47,284 nt of DNA. Source: Acidobacteriota bacterium (GTDB lineage: Bacteria > Acidobacteriota > Blastocatellia > UBA7656). Shown here one piece after another: positions 25,256 through 33,560 of this stretch. Each line of letters starts with the position of its first letter. Positions within the stretch are counted from its first letter, which is position 1. The position numbers were made by a program, and so were the translations under genes. The notes under the pieces are model-generated. The model was not told the DNA's origin. It did not search any database and saw only the letters and a program-made list of their open reading frames with translations. Location: the NCBI GenBank assembly GCA_016201275.1, contig JACQDB010000059.1, forward strand, positions 1 to 47,284, in the 5' to 3' direction.

Positions 25256-27621
25256 ACGCAGGAGTTAAAAAAGCTTTGAGCGATTTGCGTCTCAACCCGG
25301 GACGCACCTCGCTAGTCATTCTCGCTTTGGTCATAGGGTTGTGGGGCGTCGGCTCTATTTTGGTGTCCTACACGGTTTTGAAAAATGACTTGAACGAAAA
25401 CTATAAGAGAACCCATCCGGCTCAAGTCGTCGTGACTTCAAAAGATTTCAAGCGGCTGGATCTGACAGCCTTTCGAGAGCGACCAGAAATCGAGAGCGCC
25501 GAATTTCGCGACCTCTCCATCCAAAGAATTGAGGTGCGCCCGAATCAATGGATTCCGTTATGGCTCTTTGGCGTAGAGGATTTCAAGCACTTCAATCTGG
25601 CGCAAGTTTATAACCAAAAAGGCAATACAATCCCTGAGCCGGGAAGCATACTCATCGAACGCGATGGGCAAAACGTCTCTAATCTAAAGATCGGTTCACG
25701 CGCCAGGGTTCGCGTCGGCGGCAAGATAATCGAAGTTCCGATTAGCGGTATAAGTTTCGATCCCGCCCAAGCCCCTGCGACTCAAGACGCTTTTATTTAT
25801 GCCTACACCGATAAACCAACCTACGCTCAGATCAGTGGAGAAGCCGCTAATCAACGATTGATTTTTCGCTTGAAAAACGTCAACACGAAGCCGCAGGCTC
25901 AAGCGGTAGCCAATATCATTTTGGAGGATTTCGCGCGAACTGGCATCGCCGTGGAATCCTTCAACATTCCCAAGTTCAATGAACACCCGCATCAGTTTCA
26001 GTTGAACACTCTGTTGTTACTCAATGGCGGCATAGGATTGCTGGCATTGCTTATGGGAACGGTTTTAGTGTCGCAATTGATGGGAGCAATTTTAGCCCAG
26101 CAAATGCGCCAAATCGGTGTGCTGAAAGCTATCGGCGCTTCCCGTTGGCAGACCCTTAAAATCTATTTGACGATGACCCTGATACTGGGCGTCGCAGCCA
26201 CCGTCATCGCCATACCTTTAGCGGTGGTGTCGGGCTATGGGTTCGCTGGATTTGTCGCCAAGACGCTGAACTTTGAAATTCTCACCACCTCGCTGCCGCT
26301 CATTTCATATATCTATCTCATCGCCGCCGGTTTGTTGCTGCCGGTTTTGTTATCGCTTCCGGCATTGCTCAAAGGCACTAAGGTATCCGTGAAGGAAGCC
26401 CTCTCAGATTACGGCATCAATCAAAATACCTCTGCTGATAAAGCTGGAACCTTGACTCGTTTGCCGCTGTCGCAAAGTATGCAGCTTGCTTTTCGCAATA
26501 CCTTGCGGCGCAAAAAACGTCTGGCGATTACCGTAGCGACGATGGCGCTCGGCGTAGCAATCTTCAGCACGGGCTTCAATGTACGGCAAGCCCTCGTAGT
26601 CTTTTTGTCGGATTCGCGAGACGCCATGAAGCACGATGTCCAAGTGGTGTTCAAAGACCCAATGCCACTCGAACAAGCTCTCTCGCCGTTTCAAGCTATA
26701 AGCAATGTTGGTCGCATAGAAGCGTGGAATGGTGGGCGTGGTCGTCTGCAAACCGGCGTCGTTGCGACCACCGGCGGCATAGGCATTGTGGCTCTACCTT
26801 ACGATACCGATTTGGTGAAATGGGAGGTCATCCGAGGGCGCTGGTTGCAGAAGTCGAATGAACTCGAAGTCGTAATCAACCAACAAGCCGTGGAAGTATT
26901 GGGAAACCCTGTCACCGGCGAGTATCTTTCGATAACCATCAAAGGCACACCATTGAAGGTTAAACTGGTCGGCGTGGTGAAAGAGTTTGATGTAGCGAAA
27001 ATTTATATGGACAAAGATCAATATGATGCCGAGGTCAACCCCGATCATTTGATTAACAGCTTGATGTTTGTTGCCGCCGACAAAGACTTTGACAAAATCA
27101 TCGCCTTGAAAAAAGAGATTGAGCAAGCTATTGAGCCATCCGGTTTGAGCATTCTCTACGTGATGTCGAAAGCCGAGCGCGCAAAAATCATTTACGATCA
27201 TTTGAACATTATTCTTACGATGATTGCTTTTTTAGCTCTGCTGGTGTTGGTGGTCAGTGCGCTCGGCATGGCTTCGGCGACGGGCATCAACATTATGGAG
27301 CGGACGCGCGAAATCGGCGTCTTGCGAGCCATTGGCGCGACTCCGAAAATGATTTATGCCTTGTTTGTCACAGAGGGCATGGTGGTCAGCATCGTCAGCA
27401 TTATTTTCGGGTTGTTGTTGGCGTTGCCCTTGAGTGTAGTGGCTTCGGCGTTCTTTGGGTATTTGATCTTGGGAGGCGGAACACCGTTGAACTATGCTTT
27501 CAGTAATCCTGGGTTGGTGATTACCTTGTTGGTCACTTTAAGTTTTGGTTGGTTAGCCAGCCGCATTCCGGCGCGTCAAGCAGTCAAGGTCTCAACGCGA
27601 GAGGCGCTTTTATATGAATAA
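25252..27621 (+). CDS. FtsX/MacB-type ABC permease (double FtsX domain)
   Basis: 789 residues. Helix 1 near 20-40, a periplasmic MacB-type core domain, then three helices (about 255-380) in the first FtsX domain (QMRQIGVLKAIGASRWQTLK). A second half repeats the layout: helix at about 425, a second periplasmic domain and three helices (about 655-785) with REIGVLRAIGATPKMIYALF. Both coupling phrases, IGVLKAIGAS and IGVLRAIGAT, contact the ATPase. The duplicated form of about 800 residues is typical of transporters with no separate outer-membrane factor encoded nearby. Translation is coupled to the ATPase by the ATGA overlap. Substrate unknown: a peptide, lipid or antibiotic is likely. Confidence 0.93.
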   Translation: MNAGVKKALSDLRLNPGRTSLVILALVIGLWGVGSILVSYTVLKNDLNENYKRTHPAQVVVTSKDFKRLDLTAFRERPEIESAEFRDLSIQRIEVRPNQWIPLWLFGVEDFKHFNLAQVYNQKGNTIPEPGSILIERDGQNVSNLKIGSRARVRVGGKIIEVPISGISFDPAQAPATQDAFIYAYTDKPTYAQISGEAANQRLIFRLKNVNTKPQAQAVANIILEDFARTGIAVESFNIPKFNEHPHQFQLNTLLLLNGGIGLLALLMGTVLVSQLMGAILAQQMRQIGVLKAIGASRWQTLKIYLTMTLILGVAATVIAIPLAVVSGYGFAGFVAKTLNFEILTTSLPLISYIYLIAAGLLLPVLLSLPALLKGTKVSVKEALSDYGINQNTSADKAGTLTRLPLSQSMQLAFRNTLRRKKRLAITVATMALGVAIFSTGFNVRQALVVFLSDSRDAMKHDVQVVFKDPMPLEQALSPFQAISNVGRIEAWNGGRGRLQTGVVATTGGIGIVALPYDTDLVKWEVIRGRWLQKSNELEVVINQQAVEVLGNPVTGEYLSITIKGTPLKVKLVGVVKEFDVAKIYMDKDQYDAEVNPDHLINSLMFVAADKDFDKIIALKKEIEQAIEPSGLSILYVMSKAERAKIIYDHLNIILTMIAFLALLVLVVSALGMASATGINIMERTREIGVLRAIGATPKMIYALFVTEGMVVSIVSIIFGLLLALPLSVVASAFFGYLILGGGTPLNYAFSNPGLVITLLVTLSFGWLASRIPARQAVKVSTREALLYE

Positions 27622-28415
27622 AGTCGGTTGACGCACAAGGCTTGCTTCTCGCTTGCTGCGTCAGCTTCAGAGTGATTGATTGAACAAGGCAACGCTCCTT
27701 TTGTCGTCACCTTCGATGTCACTGCTTCCCTGGCTCCCTGTGGTTTCATCGCCGACAAGGAGACGCTTTCAAAAGCGGCACGCTTGCATTTGCAGCAACG
27801 CCTTAGCTCGACTTTGTACAATTTCAGATTGGACAACACCAATCAAGCGCTGACGTTGCGGCTCGCGCCTGGAATTATTGAACCCCAGCTGTTGAGGGGA
27901 GGTTCAATAATTCTAGGGGTTGAAAAAGCCAATGAAATCAGGCTGCTTCGCCGCTGAAAAATCTAGCAACGGAGAGCCGAGGCAGTGAGGCAATTCATCT
28001 GAGTCCCCCCAACGGGAGCCGAGGCGGTGAGGCCATTCGTCTGAATTCCCCCAACGGAAAGTCGAAGCGGTTTGGCCATTCGTCTGAATCCCCCCAACGG
28101 CAGTTGGGGGATGCTTAAAGTCCAGCCTACATTCAGCCTTGGGCATCGGGCAAGGTTGGACTTTAACCATCCCCCGACGGCAGTCGGGGGGATTCGTTTA
28201 TCGTTGGCAGTGTTTCGTAGGTTGGACTTTAAGCATCCCCCGACTGCCATCGGGGGGATTAGCAAGGCTGCTTCGCCTCTGAAAAATGTACAAAGTCGAG
28301 CTTAGGGAGATGGGAAAAAATAGCATACGGTTGAGAAGCGGTCTGTGACCGCCAGTCCAGCGGTCACAGACCGCTTCTCAACGGCAATGATGGGATTATA
28401 TTTTCTTTCTCTTCC
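27622..28415. other. Intergenic region of about 790 bases with family A and C elements
   Basis: Holds a short hairpin AATTATTGAACC to GGTTCAATAATT (27873-27912), the family A array copy ii and the family C element that runs into the stop of the next (minus-strand) gene. The plus-strand open frame at 27676-27957 shows no family resemblance and crosses the hairpin; it is not called. Confidence 0.6.
27969..28296. repeat. Composite palindromic repeat array, family A, copy ii
   Basis: The left part is three decayed copies of a word of about 47 bases (ACGGAGAGCCGAGGCAGTGA then GGCAATTCATCTGAGTCC). Next come an intact forward unit (28089-28130), a central turn (CAGCCTTGGGCATCGGGCAA, near 28133) and two reverse units (about 28150-28195, 28215-28262). 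The right end, CTCTGAAAAATGTACAAAGT, equals that of copy i. Bases 28073-28125 match the start of this window. Confidence 0.85.
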
Positions 28416-28420
28416 CTAAG
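28301..28420. repeat. Family C palindromic element, copy 1
   Basis: Ends CTTAGGGA (28301-28308) and TCCCTAAG (28413-28420). The core hairpin TTGAGAAGCGGTCTGTGACC (28331-28352 with 28360-28381) has 22-bp perfect arms and a 7-base loop. The flanks AAAAAATAGCAT and TTATATTTTCTTTCTC recur in copy 2 at 37.7 kb. Its last bases supply the TAG stop codon (28416-28418, minus strand) of the neighbouring membrane-protein gene. Confidence 0.85.
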
Positions 28421-28961
28421 AGACTGATGCAGTAGGCGTAGAGGTAGGAGCCTCGCTGCCCATTAGTCGGCGCGCTGCAAGTGAGCGCGCAAACAGCACA
28501 GACTCTACCACGAGCAGCACAGAGGAAATCGCCAGCGTCGTTCCGCCGCGCAGAATATCCGCCATCGCCAGACGCATCGGCGCGAAACCGCCGGATTGCG
28601 AATGCAGCCAGAACGCCGCTATCGCCGCCCCACTCAAAAGCGAACCGAGAATGTGCAGCAAGTATTCCGCCGATGGCAGACCACCAAGCGAGGCTCTCGA
28701 CCGGCGCTCGATCAACACATCTGCCAACGTGTTGGCGAGGTCGGCCACGAACAACGCGAGCAACAGTCGGCGAGCCTCGGAGGGTGCGAACATCACCACC
28801 AAAAGCATGGCGATGAACAATGCCGCACGAGCCAGATGAGTAATCTCTTCAGCGACGCTTGCAGGGCGACGATAAAGCCGAAAGCGATAAAGGTGGAAGT
28901 AAACAACATCAAGGCCGCCGATGAGCGATGCCGCCAGAAGCAGTTCGAATATAGTCTTCAT
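28416..28961 (-). CDS. Membrane protein of unknown function, third gene of ArsR operon
   Basis: 181 residues with about five hydrophobic helices (1-20, 45-62, 65-85, 105-122, 140-160) and basic loops. I recognise no named family. Its start overlaps the hydrolase stop by four bases (ATGA), which argues strongly that it is real and translationally coupled. The last few codons (APTSTPTASVS) are low in complexity and the TAG stop lies inside the family C element. The element may have trimmed the original C terminus. Confidence 0.8.
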   Translation of the reverse strand: MKTIFELLLAASLIGGLDVVYFHLYRFRLYRRPASVAEEITHLARAALFIAMLLVVMFAPSEARRLLLALFVADLANTLADVLIERRSRASLGGLPSAEYLLHILGSLLSGAAIAAFWLHSQSGGFAPMRLAMADILRGGTTLAISSVLLVVESVLFARSLAARRLMGSEAPTSTPTASVS

Positions 28962-29992
28962 TTTGGTTGTCCGGTTTTTACAGTTGAGTCCTCGGCGAAG
29001 AAGCGAAGCAAGGCCTCGGCATACGCTTCAGGTTCTTCCTGCATAGGCATATGCGCCGAGTTTTCCAGCCACTCGAGGCGCACGAAGCCGGGTATATCCT
29101 GAGCCAATCGCTCGGCAATCGCTGGCCCGAAGTTGGTGTCCTGCCTGCCCCACAACAGCAACGTAGGGCGATTGAAGCGTCGCATCCCGTCAACGGCGCG
29201 AAGCGTTTCCAGATTATGCTCACGATCCAGTTGCCAGTGATAAAACTGCCGCAAGCGCAGCCAACGCGTCGAAGAGGCGATGTGCGGACGAACATAGGCA
29301 GCAAGAACTTCGTCGGTCAGCACCTTTTGATTGTGAACGGCGACGCTGAAGACATCGCGTTGAACGGCGGTGAACCCTATGGCGGTGCGAAAGACAGGGC
29401 TGCGAATAGAATTGGTGATGGATTTCAGATAAGTGATCTCCGGCGCGCTAGGCCACTGGTCATAAGCTTCGGCGTTGGTCAAAACGAGGCTATGAATTCT
29501 GTCAGGATAATACTTCATCATCAGTTGAGCGGTCGCGCCGCCGTGATCGTGACCGACTATGCGCGCCTTCACGATGCCGAGTTTGTCCATCAAGCCTACG
29601 ACCATCTTCATCTGATTGGGCAGGCGATAATCATCGCTCAAGCGCACCACGGTGTCGCCCAGGCCGAGGAGGTCAGGAGCAATTACTCTGTAATGTTTGG
29701 TGAGACGTGGAATCACATCGCGCCATTCATAAGCGTGAAACGGACAGCCGTGCAGCAGAATGACCGGCTCGCCTTCGCCTTCATCTATATAAGCGACGCG
29801 CCACGTTTCGACTTCTATGAACTTTTTATTTTTAGAAAACTCTTCCATAGAAGATTCGCCGGGAAGCGAGGCGAACACTTCGCGGTCGGTGTGAAAATTG
29901 CCTGCTCGGATCGCCGCCACTGTCCAAAGCGAGGCCGCACCCATTACTATGGCGATGAGAGTGTAAGATAATCGCTTGAGGCGTTTGCTCAT
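28958..29992 (-). CDS. Membrane-anchored alpha/beta hydrolase with Asp nucleophile (dehalogenase/epoxide hydrolase-like)
   Basis: 344 residues. One N-terminal helix (RLSYTLIAIVMGAASLWTVA) anchors or exports it. The fold marks are LLHGCPFHAYEWRDVIPRL (oxyanion HGxP-like), the nucleophile elbow GHDHGG with Asp instead of Ser, acid D in LLWGRQDTNFGP and catalytic His in NSAHMPMQEEP. An Asp nucleophile is seen in haloalkane and fluoroacetate dehalogenases and epoxide hydrolases, so C-halogen or epoxide hydrolysis is likelier than ester cleavage; the substrate is unknown. ATG 29992 overlaps the ArsR gene by four bases; the longer frame upstream is the regulator read in another frame. Confidence 0.9.
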   Translation of the reverse strand: MSKRLKRLSYTLIAIVMGAASLWTVAAIRAGNFHTDREVFASLPGESSMEEFSKNKKFIEVETWRVAYIDEGEGEPVILLHGCPFHAYEWRDVIPRLTKHYRVIAPDLLGLGDTVVRLSDDYRLPNQMKMVVGLMDKLGIVKARIVGHDHGGATAQLMMKYYPDRIHSLVLTNAEAYDQWPSAPEITYLKSITNSIRSPVFRTAIGFTAVQRDVFSVAVHNQKVLTDEVLAAYVRPHIASSTRWLRLRQFYHWQLDREHNLETLRAVDGMRRFNRPTLLLWGRQDTNFGPAIAERLAQDIPGFVRLEWLENSAHMPMQEEPEAYAEALLRFFAEDSTVKTGQPK

Positions 29993-30357
29993 GATTTTCC
30001 TTTTGGTCGCCGCGCCGGGCGACGAGTTTTCGGGGAGTGATGGGACTCCGGTTCTGTACCTTCGGGGTGTCCGCCTTCGAGACCCGCGCAGCAGTTTTCG
30101 GTCAAAAACCGGAGCAAGGCGCTGGTCTGTTTCCAATCAACGGCATAAAAGATGAATCGCCCTTCCCGACGAGATTGCAACAGTCCGCAGCGCGCAAGCG
30201 TGTCGAGATGGTGCGACAACGATGAGTTCGGGAGTCGCACCCGCTTGAGGATGTCCTCTACACAGGCACCCTCTGGGCCGGCCTTGACCAGCAGCCTGAA
30301 GACCTGAAGCCGCACCTCCTGACCGAGCGCGCTCAACATGGATATGTATTTTTTCAT
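29989..30357 (-). CDS. ArsR-family winged-helix regulator
   Basis: 122 residues. The ArsR HTH is clear: MLSALGQEVRLQVFRLLVKA, VEDILKRVRLPNSSLSHHLD, TLARCGLLQSRREGRFIFYA. The C terminus has ENCCAG and an HPEGTEPESHH tail, whose Cys and His could bind a metal or sense redox, though the usual ELCVC metal motif is missing. It is the first gene of a three-gene operon in which each junction is a four-base ATGA overlap. The promoter and an 8-bp inverted repeat lie immediately upstream, suggesting autorepression. The predicted transcript start is only 3-4 bases before the ATG. Confidence 0.93.
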   Translation of the reverse strand: MKKYISMLSALGQEVRLQVFRLLVKAGPEGACVEDILKRVRLPNSSLSHHLDTLARCGLLQSRREGRFIFYAVDWKQTSALLRFLTENCCAGLEGGHPEGTEPESHHSPKTRRPARRPKGKS

Positions 30358-30360
30358 TTC

Positions 30361-30396
30361 GACATTTCTTATATCATCGAAATGTCAGCGAGTCAA
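30361..30396 (-). promoter_or_regulatory. Promoter and operator of the ArsR operon
   Basis: On the minus strand TTGACT (30396-30391), a 17-base spacer and TATAAG (30373-30368) make a near-consensus promoter. The inverted repeat GACATTTC-N10-GAAATGTC (30361-30386) covers the -10 box and spacer, the usual place for an ArsR operator. Confidence 0.75.
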
Positions 30397-30453
30397 TAAA
30401 TATCGAAACCCGTGGGCGAAAAAAAACCGCTCAGGGAAAAGGAAGACAAGGAA

Positions 30454-32934
30454 ATGACAAGAAGACCTACGGTTGTTCTGCTTTATCTGTTGGTAATTCG
30501 TCTATTAATAACGGCGATGTCCGGCGCGACTTTCGCCTATGGGTTTCCACCTGACGCCCCTGCGTTAAAGCCTGGTTCCTCTACGCAAGCCGACGAACCG
30601 CCCTATAAAATCTCTGCAACCCCCGCCGCTGATTTCAAACAGTCGCCGCAAACCGGCTACACACGCAAACATTGGGAGGCAATTTTCGCTCGCCTATGCT
30701 TGGGCTACTCCACGCATTTGAGCGCAGGGAAAGCGCGCACCACTTACCCAGGGCAACCCAGTAGTAAACCGGAGCAGGACAGTCGTGAGGGAGCCGCGCG
30801 CATCATGCCCATGATAGGCGCTTGGCTGCACGACCCGCATCGCCCCTCGCGCATAGAGTATGCCGGTCAGGTCTTAGACCTCGAAGACCTCATGCGCCAA
30901 TCGCTCCTCAGCGGCACAAACCCGCAACACGCGGATTACTGGGAAGCGATGAAAGATTACAGCAGCCAGCTTGTCGAAGTGGCGGACATCGCGCTTTTCG
31001 TCTGGATGACCAAAGACCGCATTTTCAATCGCCTGAGCAAAGACCAGCAACAGCAGATCATCAACTGGCTGGCTCAAGTAGATGGCAAAAAGGTTTATGA
31101 GAATAACTGGTTTCTCTTTCCAGCTATCGCGCAAACTGTTCGCAAGCTGCTGGGCTACCCTTATCCTGCCGCCGAACTGGAAGCCAACCTGCGTGAGATT
31201 GATAACTTTTATGCCGGAGACGGATGGTTCCGCGACGGCAACGAGATGGCGACCTTTGAATATTATAACGCTTGGGAGATACACTTTCACACGCTGCTCT
31301 GGGTCTGGATGGATGGCGCAAGCAATCCCACGCGACGCGATGCTTACACCAAATATAGTCGCGCCTTCCTGCATCATTTCCCTTATTTCTTTGGCGCGCA
31401 TGGCGGCTATCCGGCATTCGGGCGGTCGCTCACTTATCGTTTCGGAGTGCTTGCGCCTATGCTGCTGGCGCGACGAATGGGCATCTCTCCGCTTGATGCA
31501 GGGTTGACGCGACGACTGGCAAACGGGGACTTAAAATTTTTTATCGAGCGGGGAGTCATAGATGAAAATCATGTGTTGACGGAGGGCTTTTCCGGGGCAA
31601 GCGTTCGCCCTCTGGAGACTTACTCAGGGACTGGTTCGCCGTATTGGGCAACGCGAGCTTTCATGGCTTTCCTGTTACCGCCGGATGATGAATTCTGGAC
31701 AGGGCGCGAAGGCAAGTTGCCCATAGAGATCGCAGATTTCTCTCGCCCGATTCCGGCAACCGGATTCTGTTTGATCGGCGACCGTGCCACAGGACAGGTG
31801 CAAATATTAAGCGCCGTCACGTCGCACTCGCTCAATGCTCGCCAGAACTATCAGGCAAAGTACGGCAAGTTCGCTTATTCGTCGCACTTTCCTTTTAACG
31901 TGCTGCCGGTTGATGACAGCTACGCTTTTGATTCCATGCTGGGGCTTACAGAAGACGGGCGAAGTTTCGGGCATCGCGGCATGAGCGATTTTGGAGAGTC
32001 TGGGACAGGCTTCATTTTTGAACGCTTCACCGAGGAGACCAAAGGCGGAGAGCATCGCATCAACACGGCGGTCATTGCCAAAGGTGATGCGCTGGTTCGC
32101 CTTCATCGCGTCACGCCACACAGCGGCGTTGCCATCAAGGCTCACGAAGGAACTTATCCGCTGGCGCTCAACGGCAAGCTGACCAAGACGAGCGGCGATG
32201 ATTGGGTGTATGCTCAGTCGGATGCCGGAGCGGTCTTCATTCGCGCGCTCTTTGGGTTCGATGAGACAGGTCAATTCGAGGGCTTCAAAGGACGAACCGA
32301 TTTGAACATGGCATGGGAAAACTCCGCGCAAGCCTCTGTCAGAACCCGCACACAACGCAGCGAAAAATTTGAGGTGGCGAGTCTGACACTGGCTCGTCCT
32401 CGTCCGTTTTCTACGGCTTGGGCGCGGTCTTTGGTCTCGGCAATCAAGCCTGAAAACGGTGGTTGGACAATCAGTTTCAGCGATGGCGAACAGGCGTGGG
32501 TGAGCCTTGAAGACGAACCGGCGCAGCGTTCCATTGCGCTCAACGGCGTGACTGCATCAGGCAAGATCAGAATGCTGCGCGTCACTCGCGGCGGCGCAAT
32601 TATCGGCGGCTGCGGAGTGCAAAAGGTTGTGCGTTCGCAGAGCCGCGAAGTGATTTATGAGAGCGCCACGCCGGGGCTGTTGATGATTGAGTTGGGTCGT
32701 GCCGAGTACCGCTACACGCTGTCATCGGCTGCAATGGTAGCGCGACCAAATGGACAGTCAGTCAGTGCGCGCGCTCTACAAGTAGATGGGAGTTGGCGCG
32801 ACTGCACTGCCGAAATCGAAAGGCGCGGCAAGCAAATCGCGCTCTCCGAAGTTGTGGTGAACCAACACAGCAAGCAGCAAGGGCTTTCGCTGGCACAATT
32901 CATTATTGGCGGACGAAAAATTGGCAGACAATAA
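30454..32934 (+). CDS. DUF2264-domain exported protein (polysaccharide-active candidate)
   Basis: 826 residues. A signal peptide or anchor (VVLLYLLVIRLLITAMSGAT) precedes a DUF2264 domain of about 350 residues starting TGYTRKHWEAIFARLCLGYS. Further marks are MKDYSSQLVEVADIALFVW, NNWFLFPAIAQTVRKL, YAGDGWFRDGNEMATFEYYN, HFHTLLWVW, HHFPYFFGAHGGYPAFGRSL and TYRFG. The family is an alpha/alpha-toroid fold related to GH88/GH105-type glycoside hydrolases and lyases. The C-terminal half is beta-rich. It is followed by the GH42 gene, so a shared carbohydrate pathway is likely. ATG 30454 has AAGGAA before it; the frame is open upstream without a better start. The stop codon abuts a family A array. Confidence 0.85.
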   Translation: MTRRPTVVLLYLLVIRLLITAMSGATFAYGFPPDAPALKPGSSTQADEPPYKISATPAADFKQSPQTGYTRKHWEAIFARLCLGYSTHLSAGKARTTYPGQPSSKPEQDSREGAARIMPMIGAWLHDPHRPSRIEYAGQVLDLEDLMRQSLLSGTNPQHADYWEAMKDYSSQLVEVADIALFVWMTKDRIFNRLSKDQQQQIINWLAQVDGKKVYENNWFLFPAIAQTVRKLLGYPYPAAELEANLREIDNFYAGDGWFRDGNEMATFEYYNAWEIHFHTLLWVWMDGASNPTRRDAYTKYSRAFLHHFPYFFGAHGGYPAFGRSLTYRFGVLAPMLLARRMGISPLDAGLTRRLANGDLKFFIERGVIDENHVLTEGFSGASVRPLETYSGTGSPYWATRAFMAFLLPPDDEFWTGREGKLPIEIADFSRPIPATGFCLIGDRATGQVQILSAVTSHSLNARQNYQAKYGKFAYSSHFPFNVLPVDDSYAFDSMLGLTEDGRSFGHRGMSDFGESGTGFIFERFTEETKGGEHRINTAVIAKGDALVRLHRVTPHSGVAIKAHEGTYPLALNGKLTKTSGDDWVYAQSDAGAVFIRALFGFDETGQFEGFKGRTDLNMAWENSAQASVRTRTQRSEKFEVASLTLARPRPFSTAWARSLVSAIKPENGGWTISFSDGEQAWVSLEDEPAQRSIALNGVTASGKIRMLRVTRGGAIIGGCGVQKVVRSQSREVIYESATPGLLMIELGRAEYRYTLSSAAMVARPNGQSVSARALQVDGSWRDCTAEIERRGKQIALSEVVVNQHSKQQGLSLAQFIIGGRKIGRQ

Positions 32935-33375
32935 ACTTTGTACAGGCGAACAAGATTTGCCAATCCCCCCAACTCCCGTTGGGGGATGCTTAAAGTCCAA
33001 CCTACAAGACCAAGTGAACAAGCTTTGTCAATCCCCCCAACGGGAGTTGGGGGATGCTTAAAGTCCAACCTACGCAACTAGGTGAATAAGGCTTGCCAAT
33101 CCCCCCAACGGGAGTTGGGGGAAGGTTAAAGTCCAACCTACGAAACTAGGCGAATAAGGCTTGCCAATCCCCCCAACGGGAGTTGGGGGATGCTTAAAGT
33201 CCAACCTTGCCCAATGCCAAAAGCGAAGGCTGTAGGGAACTGTAGGCTGAACTTTAACCTTCCCCCAACTCCCGTTGGGGGGATTGAAAAAAAATCTAGG
33301 TGCTTGCGGTGTAGGTTGAACTTTAACCTTCCCCCAACTCCCGTTGGGGGGATTCAGGAGAATTTCCTAACCACC
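32935..33375. repeat. Composite palindromic repeat array, family A, copy iii
   Basis: It begins at the base after the DUF2264 stop with ACTTTGTACAGGCGAACAAG. Four forward units have a 67-68-base period (near 32964, 33032, 33100, 33167; core CCCCCAACGGGAGTTGGGGG then ATGCTTAAAGTCCAACCTAC). A central turn (about 33205-33245) is followed by two reverse units (about 33250-33293 and 33320-33353). The right end, GATTCAGGAGAATTTCCTAA then CCACCTC, resembles that of copy iv. Short frames inside it are repeat translations. Confidence 0.85.
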
Positions 33376-33421
33376 TCAACTTTGCGTTGGTAAATTTTTC
33401 AGAGACCACCCTAGATGAAAA

Positions 33422-33560
33422 GTTGAAGAGCAATAAAATGGAAAATGAAAATTTGGCAGATGAAAAACTGGAGAGTCATAAAATGGAAAACGAAAATTTG
33501 GCGAGTGAAAAACTGGAGAGTCATAAAATGGAAAATGAAAAATTGGAGGGCAATAAAATG
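33422..33560 (+). repeat. Four tandem ribosome-binding-site-plus-ATG modules before the GH42 gene
   Basis: In-frame ATGs at 33438, 33483, 33528 and 33558 are each preceded, at similar spacing, by a purine-rich site: GAAGAGCAATAAA, GGAGAGTCATAAA (twice) and GGAGGGCAATAAA. The first two intervals are 45 bases and nearly identical, encoding MENENLADEKLESHK-type peptides; the last is a shorter version. Confidence 0.85.

Noticed and set aside
27676-27957. Plus-strand open frame of 93 codons after the MacB-type permease
   Set aside because: No family resemblance, no ribosome binding site, and it crosses a hairpin and the border of an array.
32935-33375. CRISPR array
   Set aside because: Repeats are regularly spaced here, but the units are themselves palindromic with conserved, not unique, spacers, and occur in both orientations. 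No cas gene is present.
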